From: Viola odorata
Lineage: Eukaryota; Streptophyta; Magnoliopsida; Malpighiales; Violaceae
DNA length: 64,000 nucleotides
NCBI GenBank assembly: GCA_963691705.1
Contig: OY829539.1
Location: forward strand, 55,712,327 to 55,776,326
Reading direction: 5' to 3'
Shown here: piece by piece, positions 55,234 through 64,000 of the stretch
Layout: each line of letters starts with the position of its first letter
Numbering within the stretch: position 1 is the stretch's first letter
The notes under the pieces: model-generated
Databases searched by the model: none
Told to the model about the DNA's origin: nothing
Seen by the model: only the letters and a program-made list of their open reading frames with translations
Program-made: the position numbers and the translations under genes

Positions 55234-57069
55234 ATGGCCGGTGCAACAGAGGTAAGGTTAAGCTCCATAGATAATAAAATCAATGCAGTAATTTTTCGTC
55301 TCGCTTCTATTGCAGAGCAGATGAAACAATCCACATATGAATATGGAGCACCCGGTTTCCAATCACATCCTTGGGCGAATGCACACAGCTACAATCAAGG
55401 ATGGGAGCAGCCCCCAAACTTCAACTGGGCTCCACAATATCAACAACATCAGTTCCACCCACCAGATACCATGCCCGTACCTCCTGTTCAGCAACAGTTG
55501 TTTCAACCAACTCAACCGAACCAATCGCCACCACAACAGTCACAAGAACCACCCCTAAACCTGTAAAATTTAATACCCAGACCTAGTGCTACACAGTTAC
55601 CAGCCCCACAACTGCCCCTACTGTCCACTGGAGTCCCGATGGAAGATATGTTCAAACAACTCATGCAAATTATGCAAGACAACATGCAAGCTACTCAAGC
55701 CAGCATATCAGTCATACAGAAAGAAGTGGCGGAGCTGAAGAGCAACAAACAGGAGCAAGGAAGGCTGCCATCAACTACTGTGGACAACCCGACATATAAT
55801 GTCAATTCTATGACATTAATGAGCGGGACTGAAATTCTAGACAGAACAGTCCTTTCCCTAGGCCTGGGGAAGAAGCCGTCAGCAGAGCTTATCCCAGACC
55901 AGTCCGAACCAGAGGTAGAAATAATTTCTGAAAAATCAGCACATGTAAATTCTACTCCAGAACTAGTACTGCCCAAGAAGGAACAACTGGTAATCCCTCT
56001 TCCCTTCCCTTACAGGTCTGAAAAGGCCAAAAAGGTAAAGGATAAAAAAGCTATTTTAGATATATTTCGTAAAGTAGCCGTTAATATTCCTCTTCTTGAT
56101 ATGATTGCACAAGTTCCAAAATATGCTAAATTTTTAAAAGAATTGTGCACTAACAAGAAAAAGCTTGCAGGAGTAGAAAGAATCAATCTAAACGAAAACG
56201 TCTCCGTCATTTTCCAGAAGAAATTGCCCAACAAGTGCAAGGATGGAGGGACCTTTGCAATTCCTTGCAAAATTGGAGAGCAGACGGTAGAGAAGGCGAT
56301 GTGCGACTTAGGGGCTGGAATAAATGTTTTGTCACTAACAATTTTTAAAACTTTGAATATTGGTGAATTGAAAGAAACAAGGGTTGTAATTCAATTAGCA
56401 GATAGATCGGTTATATACCCTGTTGGTGTGATTGAGGATGTGTTAGTGCAGGTTAATAATTTTGTTTTTCCAGCTGACTTCTATGTTGTAGATATGGACA
56501 ACGAGCAGTCAACAAAGTCTACTGAAATGTTGCTAGGTAGACCCTTCTTGAGGACAGTAAGGGCGGAGATTGATGTGGCAGGAGGAAGTTTAACATTGGA
56601 ATTTTGTGATGAAATTATTACATTCAATATGTATGATGCCATGAAATTTCCAAACGATATGCATAGTGTGAATTGCATAGATGTTATTGATCCTAACGCT
56701 GATAATATTGAGAAATTAAATGCTACTAATCCTTTGGAGCATGTTTTTAGCAGAAGTGTTGATCAACAAATGCTAGGAGAATTGGAGAAAAAATTTGAAA
56801 TAAGAGAAGAAATTAAAGAAACTGTTTTTGAGCTTGATCATTCTAATTTTCTTTCTGATATCAATATTCCTAAGATTCTGGATTTATCAACCACTAATAA
56901 CACGCTTCTCCCTTCAGTTTTTCAGGCACCGAAGATCGAGCTGAAAACCTTGCAAGGAGAGTTGAAGGAAGAAAGGCTTGCGAGGGTACTAAATGAGTAC
57001 GAAGCTGCCATTGAATGGAGGATAGCTAATACGAGTGATGCAATCCACATCATACCAACTGGAGACTGA
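55234..57069 (+). pseudogene. Athila-like gag C-terminus and protease
   Basis: A single frame runs from 55234 to 57069, with one in-frame TAA at 55564-55566. The N-terminal part is Gln/Pro-rich, as in the C-terminal gag region of Athila. After 55639 follow a coiled-coil-like segment (VIQKEVAELKSNK), the linker ILDIFRKVAVNIPLLDMI and KYAKFLKELCTNKKK. A retropepsin-like aspartic protease region comes next (CDLGAGINVLSLTIF near residues 220-235 of the 476-codon part, then LADRSVIYPVGVIEDVLVQV and EMLLGRPFLRT). The catalytic triplet is DLG, common in this lineage. The capsid part upstream is missing or in another frame. The frame ends in a TGA at 57067-57069, where reverse transcriptase would normally begin. 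Confidence 0.88.
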
Positions 57070-58989
57070 ACAGGAACAATGTCTAGTCCAAGACTATAAA
57101 TCAGGACGCTTCATGGGAGGCAACCCATGTGTTTTTGACATTTTCAATTTTTCTTTTTAATTATTTTTATTTTTATTTTTTTTATTAATATTTTTTTATT
57201 TTAATTTTGCTTCCCTGTCAAGGAAGATTTCTGGAAAATAATGGTGTTTTGAATATGTTTCTTGGCAGGAGAATGCGAGACCGTTGTCGTCCTCTCCTCC
57301 GCGGGCCACGACGAGAACCCCACGGGTTCCAGCCCCTTCACCGTCGCAGCCGCGAGCAGAATCACCACCCTGAGCTGCTCCAGCCGCGGCGGTCGAAGAC
57401 CAAGCCGCCCATTCACCGCCTGCCTCTCCGATTTCAGCCCCACGAGTTGCTGTTTCGGAGGAGTAGCCATCGCTACTACTGCCACCACCAGACGCCTCCA
57501 TCTTCACCTCCAACATCGCCGTCGCGGCCAACCAACCAAACCAGCACCCGACTCGGCCGTCCTCACCGCCGCGGGTAACGGGAGAAACTCTCCAGCTCCT
57601 CCAGCGTCGTCGTCGCAACCCCCCAGCGCACATCACCGTCGCGGACTACTACACCAGCGCCGCCGGAGTCCATTCGGTGACCTAAGCCACTGCCACCACC
57701 CACCACCAGTGCTCTGAACCCGACAGAGGGTCACGCGGGTTGTCCCGTCATAGCAGAGAAAAGAGGAAGATGTAGCAGCTGATCGAGGCGCTTTGTGCCC
57801 AACCACGACCTTCGCCACCACCGCGACCTTAAGCACCAGGTTCCATCCTTCCTTTACCCCAAGTCTCATTTTCACTACTGTTCTTTTGCCCTAACTCACA
57901 CATTGAGGACAATGTGTCCTTTAAGTGTGGGGAAGGAATTTTGTGCGAATTGTATTGATATTTGCTGCTTGGATGTGAAGTGATGAGATGTGAAGTATTG
58001 ATGATGAGATGAGATTCTCTTGCACACCTTTTTTTTTAGGACTTTAGAAGTCAGTTGCATGATTTTATCTTGGATTTTTGTGTGGTTTTAGGAAATTTGC
58101 ATGACCTGGTTGCTCTGTAAAAATTGAAAAACATCTTGTTTGCTAAGCATCCATCCGATCACATAGAAAGCAAAGACACTTGATTTAACAACTCCCTGCT
58201 TTATTACCAAGGCTTAGACATTGGCATAACATTTCCAATACCTGTAAGGTGCATCCTCAATGCATTCTTTAAACTCTATTTATTTGTATAGTGTTATGAT
58301 GCTTGGGCTTTATGATTGAATTTTGTGAGAGAAAATATGCAGAACTGGCATTCTTTACCCTGCTACCTTTGACGCATTGACTATCAATATAGGCCTGCCC
58401 CTAAATCATTTGTGGTTTAAAAAAAAGAAAAACTCGAAATGCTAATGCTCTGATATTATTGCCTCATTTAAGCAAAAATACGCAGAGAACTATTGAAAAG
58501 AAATTCAGCAGCTTAAAAATAAATAAAAAAGAAAAGAAAAAAGAGATGAATGTTTCAAACTTTTCTTGGTGCCCATGCCTCAATTGAGCAAGAGTACCCA
58601 TGAAACTAAGAAAAGCTGATTGAAATTAAGAGTAAAAAATGGAAAAAGAAGTGGTTGAAGGGCATGTGGAAATAACAAGGCCGAAAATCTTAAATTCAGT
58701 CAATGTGAAGGGGGTAGTAGAAGGAAATGGGAATTGTTCTGTTGTGTTTTCAATTGCAGGATTTGATCGCTAAGCGCTCGATTATGATACTATCCAAATG
58801 AAGTTAGTTTGGGGTCTTGGTTAGGCCTTGATAATCTAGCATGTAGTTGTTAACTGAAGTGTTAGAGGATTCTATGTGATGAGCTGGATGTTTAGGAAGT
58901 AGGATGTATTCTGATTTTTATGCTTGTGTGTTTTGGCTTGTCTATAATGGAAATGCTTGAGGGCAAGCATTGGGTTAGTGTGGGGAATT
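57070..58989 (+). other. Non-coding part of the Athila-like element, with GC-rich insert
   Basis: 57115-57200 is the conserved post-pol stretch. 57230-57720 is unusually GC-rich and open on both strands for over 120 codons without a recognisable domain. From 57898 the ACATTGAGGACAATGTG word and the long tail to the polypurine tract (GTGTGGGGAATT, ending 58989) are typical of Athila-type 3' regions. Confidence 0.6.
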
Positions 58990-59968
58990 TGATTGAGTGC
59001 TTAATTGTTTTATTATTCATCCTTTTTTCCTACCGATTTGGATGTCGATACTGCTAATTATGGGCATTTTTTATTCCTTTTTGCAGAAAGCATATCTGAA
59101 AGGCTGATTATTGGAAAGGAAAGAAAAGCCATGGAAATAGCATGAAATCGTGAAGAGAAAGTAATTCTGGGCAGTATTCAACATTCCAAGTCAGCTGGGC
59201 ATGGGCTGAATATTTACACATGTTATGCAATTCATCTAGCCAAGAGATTGCTAGTGGGCTTGGGCCGCACACAAGGAGGACGCACGTCTTGCTCAGCTGG
59301 CCCTCATTTTGATTCCTTTGCAAATAAGAATTTCCTATCTAAGATATTAAGACCTTTTATTTAAATAATTAATAAAATCCTATTTTCTAGGATATTTAGT
59401 TGGACTAGGAGTTAAAAACCTAGCAGGAAGGAAAGCTTTGGGAACACTCTCTTTTCCTGGACAATTTGGGCTACTGTTATGAATGCCAGATTATTCTTTT
59501 CTTCTCCCTTTCTCTTTAATTAATTCATGCATAATTATTTGTTGATTTAATTATGTCTTGTTCTAGCTAATTCCCGCCTTAGGAATCTTGAGTAGGAGGA
59601 AAGCAGGAGACTTAGAGTACCGCTAGTCTCTATAGCCTTTCTATGAATTCGATTTCGAAAACACTTGCATCAATGATCAGCATGTATGAATCGTGACCCG
59701 AAACGAGTCTTTACCGGGAATTTATCATCATCTGAGTTCTTCCAATCATCATTTATTTACTGTTTTTGTTTCCTCTATTTATTTATTTAATTGCAACATA
59801 AACTCCCATTATTGGTATTTACCACGGTTACAATTCTTGGTCATTTAATAAGTATTAATTTTAGTCGTGAAAACTCTGTGGTTCGATCCTTTTACCACTT
59901 GCTACAGTTTTAATTAATTGTGCATGGTGAATTGTATGATTTATTTTTGTTGGTTTCGGTACCCATCA
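58990..59968 (+). mobile_element. 3' LTR of the Athila-like element
   Basis: 979 bp, from TGATTGAGTGCTTAA to GGTACCCATCA. It lacks the segment equivalent to 54229-54617, and its first 550 bp match the 5' LTR only in blocks. Confidence 0.9.
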
Positions 59969-59973
59969 GGAGG

Positions 59974-60315
59974 CAAAGCGCACAAGTTCCTTAGTCTTTG
60001 CTGGGAAATGCTCCTTCTTGATTTATTTTATTTTTTATTTTGTTTTGGGACCATTTTTGTACTTACTTCTGTTTTTGTTTTGTTGATTGTGTTTAAAGAA
60101 CACCTTTTTTTTTTCGGGCTTCAACAAGTACAACTTTTGTCTGGTCCATCTTCATTTTCGTCTTTGGCAGAGACCTTCAAGTCCTAATTTTTTTGGCCTT
60201 CTTCCGGCGTTGACCATCAGCAATCCTCGAAGTTTTCACATCCCTTCTTGCGCGAACTAAGTTTGATGTGCATCTTACCTTCGGTTAACAACCTCAGTTG
60301 GGCACTACTCATTAT
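59974..60315 (-). mobile_element. T3 internal region, continuation
   Basis: Reverse-complement match to about 18262-18760 of T2 (GCTCCTTCTTGA near 60010, TTGACCATCAGCAATCC near 60211, CAGTTGGGCACTACTCATTA near 60295-60314). The rest of T3 was displaced to the right by the T4 insertion at 60316. Confidence 0.75.
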
Positions 60316-63300
60316 TGTCGCGCCGTCGCGAGCGAAATTCGGGACGCAAAGAAATTCACATAACAATGAAGTCGCCACCCTATTTTTTCTAAGGTTTAGG
60401 GAAACCTAAAAGTCTGAAAAAGAAGAAGAAAATAAAACAAAAACTAAGGCACAAATAAAAAGGGTCTAAACCCGAGAACAACGGTTCGGGGTCGTTTTAT
60501 GGACTTGGGAAGGTGTGAGGCACCCAAGTCTCATCCTAAAAAGGTTACCGGTTCTAAAAAGAGGTGTTTTAAAATCATGTTAAAAACAAGTAATTTGGGG
60601 CCCTCAGGGGGGATCGTCGCTTTAATTCTTTAGTTGGTTCGGTTGATTTTATCCTAATTATTGTCGAGTTGTTAAAAAGAAAATAAACATTTTATCCTCT
60701 AAAAAAGAAAAAGGTCGGTTTGCATACCTATTCCGGTTATATTTAATCGAGTTCAAAAATTAGTCAGATTACATGCAAGATTGATTAAGTGAAATTACTA
60801 CCATTTTATTATTAATCTTTACTAAAGCGACGACCCTAGTAAATCATAGACGAATCACGGCGATCGAAATCACTATCATCACAGATGAGTTACTACATCA
60901 TCGGGCAAATGCATATGATTAATCCTATTTACTAGGTGATTCTAAGCATGCATAGACTAGCAAAATACCATTTATATGAATGCGAGAAAACACGTTGAAA
61001 AGAGAAAAACTGGGAAGTGGGGTCGAAGCCGCGCACATAACACATTCGTCAAAGATAACATTAATACATCCATGAGCATAAAGTAAATATCAAGGGATTG
61101 CTAAATTTAAACGATCACGCAACATTAAAGATTTAAATCTCATTTTAGAAGGTAGCTCTAATGATAAGGGGGATTAAATATGGAGATATTTTCTACGAGT
61201 TGGGCTTAGAGCCCATTTACTATCTTTCCGCTTTCAAATGATTATTTTCTTTGGTGATTTACTATCTTAAAATTTTTGAGGGAACCTGAGTTATTGGAAA
61301 AGATTTAAATCCTATTGTTTTGATTACTACTTTGTTTATTTATTTTTTGATTGATTTTATTCATTTTTTATTTTTAGGGATTTATTTAAGATTTGAGGAT
61401 TTTAGTAATTAATAATCATGCACTTAGATTAAAGCGTGATGTTTGATTACTAGTCCTATTTAAATTTCATGCATTTAATAAAATAAACGTGGAGTAATTA
61501 CTAAGCCTAGTTCATTCAAGCAAGGGTCGATTTGGAGTGAAATTATTAAAGGGAGTTATTAATCAAATTATTCTCATGCAATCAAATTGATTTTAATACT
61601 AAGAATTTTAAATAATCATGCATACAAATATATACAAAAATCATCGAATAAATAAAAGGGTGAGGAAAGTGTACTTGAAGGCGAATATCAATTAATTCTA
61701 ACCTACAAAACCGAGGTTAGTTGCACAAGCAATAAATAATTTAGCAATTCAAATAAATGAGGAGTGAGCTCTAAAGCTCGAGTTTGGAAAATCGTCACCA
61801 ATATTGAAGTCGGTGAAGCATCCGATACCTTCTCGTTCCTCCCGTATGTACCTGAAAAGGACGCCGGGGGTTCCCTGGCGTATACACTCCGACGATCAAG
61901 TCAGTCGAAAGTCATTACGAATGCATAATAATATATATTGTTGATGCACATAAATATATCCATATTTGATGTGCATAATGCATAAAGCGCGTTCACAAGC
62001 ATAAATAAAAATCTATTCGTGGAGTCAAAGCTGCACACGAATGAGCAGAAAATTAAAACATATTCGTTGATATAATCATCATGCAAACAAATTAATTAGA
62101 ATTCTAACGATTCTAAATAACATGCATACAAATAAACAATAAATTAAATTAACAATTCTAATAAAGGAAAAATGAGCTTTAAAGTTCAAGTTCAGAAATT
62201 TATCACCGATATCGACGATGGTGAAATATCCACTCGGGACGGTAATTGTAAATTCGATGCCTACAAAAATACGAAGAAAAAGTTAGTACCGATTTAATTA
62301 AAAGGGCTTGGGCCGTAGCCCATTTCTTTCATTTTTCTCTTCATGGGCCGCAGCCTATTTTCCTTTTTCTTGGTTGGGCCGCAGCCCATTTTTATTTTCT
62401 TTCTTTGGTTGGGCCGAAGCCCAACCCCTCTTATTCCTTCTCCCTCATTTTTAACCCATTTCTTCTCCTCTTTTCATTATTTAGGGCTGCACACAGCCAT
62501 CTCCTTCTTTCTCTATTTCTTTTTTTTTTCTTCAATTTAGGGCTGCTGCCGCAGCCCTCTCTTCTCCTTCTCCCTTATTCTTTTTCTTTTCCATTCTAGG
62601 GCTGCAGCCGCAGCCCTCTACTCTCCCTCTCATTCATTTTTTCTTATTCTTTCTTCAACCGGACCAGCAGTGAGCGATGGCAGTTCGGCGGCTGCAGCGG
62701 AGGGAAGGAGCGGCGGCTGGTCGAGCAGCGGCGGCGGTGATGGCTGCGACGGCTGAGGTGAGTATTTTGGTTGGATGGCCGACGGGTTTGAGCGACTGGG
62801 TAGCTGGATTTTTCGGGTTTGGTTGGATGGCCGACGGGTTTGAGCGGCTGGGTAGCTGGATTTTTCGGTGTTGGGTGGTTGGGAAGCAGATGGCCGCGGC
62901 GGCGGTGCGCAGCGGCGGAGGTGTGTGGCCGGCTGGTGATAAAGGAACGGCCGTGAGCAGCAGTGGTAGTGCGGCGCGGCGGTGCTGGTTGGCCGGATTG
63001 ATGGTCCGATTGGCTGATTGATTTTTGTGCTGGAGTTTGGGTTGACTGAGGAGGTGCGGTGATGCGGTTTTGCTGGGTCGGGTTTGATGGGGGTTAATTT
63101 GGTTTTGGTTTGTTGGTTGTTCGGGTGTTAGGCAGTGATGGTTTCGGGAGGATCGGGTTTGGGTTTAATTGAATTAATTTGGGGGGAATAATGGAATTAA
63201 TTGATTTGGTGTGGGTTGGATTTAATTTGGGAAAGAGGGATCGGGATTTGGATTTGGCAGGGGATGGTTTGAATTGATTTGGGGGAATTGTAATGGCTCC

Positions 63301-63672
63301 CTCTCCCCTCATTGAAATTGGGTGGCTCTTTATAACGGGGATCCAATTGAAATTGGATCCGTTGGTATTTTGAAAGAAAATGGAGAAGGTGTCCGTTGGT
63401 GTCTTTGAAAAAAAAGGATGAGTGTGTCGGCTCTATTTTGAAAATGGAGGAGAAAAGTCGTTGTGTGTGTACGGGAAAAATATTTAATTTTGTTCGAACC
63501 AACGGTCCGAAAAATCTCGTTTGAAATTGATAAAAAAAACTAGAACAGAAAAATAATAAAAATACGAATGAAGCGGAATAAAACACGAATAATAATAATT
63601 AATAAAAACGTGAAAATGTTCTGATAAATAGTGATAATTTAAATTATTCGTGTCAAAAATCGGGTAGCAACA
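60316..63672 (-). mobile_element. 3' LTR of Tat-type element T4
   Basis: 3357 bp. The left end reads TGTCGCGCCGTCGCG and the right end ATCGGGTAGCAACA, complementary to the family termini. The polypurine tract on the right shows it is the 3' LTR of a minus-strand element. It contains CT-rich repeats with GGGCTGCAGCCGCAGCCC palindromes (62308-62625) and a 52-bp direct repeat (62769-62868). Open frames such as 62677-63021 are GC-rich repeat by-products. Confidence 0.85.
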
Positions 63673-64000
63673 GTTGCCCCCTCTTTACTGTCTTATCAAA
63701 AATAAAGTGTAACTGAAATTTTTGATGAGCAGTAAAGACGGTTGCCCCAGTGCCACGAATGTTTTAGATGCAAAATGATATATGAGGACCTCAATCTTAG
63801 AAAAAGGAAATGGCTCCATTTGGATACCATGATGGAGAAATGCAAATAGCGAAAATGTGATCTTACCTCCACTCGGGCGTTTTGCAGAAATATAAATTGC
63901 TGAAATGTAAATTTACCTCCACTTGGACGTTCGAATATAAATCGGGCTCCCTTCGGATGCTGATGCTGAAATTTAAATTGCTTAAATGTAAACGTACCTC
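63673..64000 (-). mobile_element. T4 internal 3' end (truncated by window)
   Basis: It starts with the polypurine tract, complement of GTTGCCCCCTCTTTACTG, inside the conserved inverted repeat (63673-63703 against 63717-63748). Repeats of about 50-57 bp with ACCTCCACTYGGRCGTT follow (63870-64000). These are again a different array from those of T2 and T3. Confidence 0.8.

Larger units (their letters stand above)
53603..59968 (+). mobile_element. Athila-like LTR retrotransposon without pol
   Basis: 6366 bp, flanked by exact GGAGG at 53598-53602 and 59969-59973. It has two LTRs of unequal length, an aspartate-tRNA-type primer binding site, a gag-protease reading region, and then non-coding sequence with the GGGAGGCAACCC word (57115-57127) that normally follows pol. 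Reverse transcriptase, RNase H and integrase are absent. It is a non-autonomous derivative inserted in T3. Confidence 0.92.

Noticed and set aside
57196..57717. Overlapping 120-150 codon frames on both strands
   Set aside because: They reflect high GC and few stop codons. No domain is recognisable on either strand. The segment itself is kept as a finding.
62677..63021. 114-codon Ala/Gly/Trp-rich frame in the T4 LTR
   Set aside because: It contains a 52-bp direct repeat and GC-rich low-complexity sequence, lies inside an LTR and has no family match.

Overview
This is nuclear DNA from a flowering plant. It holds split genes with GT-AG introns, plant-type LTR retrotransposons (Tat/Ogre-like and Athila-like Ty3/gypsy), a plant L1-type LINE with a ribonuclease H tail, hAT-type and Stowaway miniature elements, and a chloroplast protein gene. 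A small minus-strand gene at 39521-39836 looks like a Viola-type cyclotide precursor, so I infer a eudicot close to Violaceae (Malpighiales). The order is my inference from that single gene. I see no bacterial, phage or CRISPR features.

Layout. Bases 1-3791 are the left-truncated minus-strand copy of a large Tat-type element (T1), whose LTR carries a 521-bp hAT-type insertion. 3797-4135 is an older LTR scrap. 4395-6788 is a truncated O-fucosyltransferase pseudogene. 7914-23701 is a complete plus-strand Tat-type element (T2, 15.8 kb, target duplication GTCCT) with nearly identical 2.5-2.6 kb LTRs but a wrecked gag-pol. 23707-26275 is probably a decayed minus-strand LTR split by a MITE and a hAT-type element. 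26390-28610 holds a LINE scrap, a fragment of the CPP1-like gene and a broken C-terminal piece of an acyl-activating enzyme gene. 29418-35122 is a full-length LINE with its 13-bp target duplication. 35529-38054 is the only near-intact host gene, a CPP1/CDF1-type chloroplast J-like protein in five exons with one apparent single-base frameshift. 39521-39836 is the cyclotide-like gene, also frame-broken. 40142-41790 is a LINE-derived insertion carrying only ORF1. 42091-46584 is AT-rich DNA with a Stowaway MITE, a second copy of the 25-kb hAT-type family and a three-copy repeat.

From 46585 to the right end the window is a nest of retrotransposons. A minus-strand Tat element (T3) is interrupted by a solo LTR inside its tandem repeats, by a second solo LTR, by a pol-less Athila-like element, and finally by another minus-strand Tat element (T4) that runs off the end. 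The insertion order can be read from three exact 5-bp target duplications.

Coding potential is low. Apart from the CPP1-like gene and perhaps the cyclotide locus, every protein-like stretch is transposon-derived or a pseudogene. Recurrent structures shared by the Tat elements are a conserved leader with a small ORF, an inverted repeat over the polypurine tract, a second primer-binding-site-like motif in the LTR, and element-specific tandem repeats before the 3' LTR. All identifications are by eye; no database search was run.
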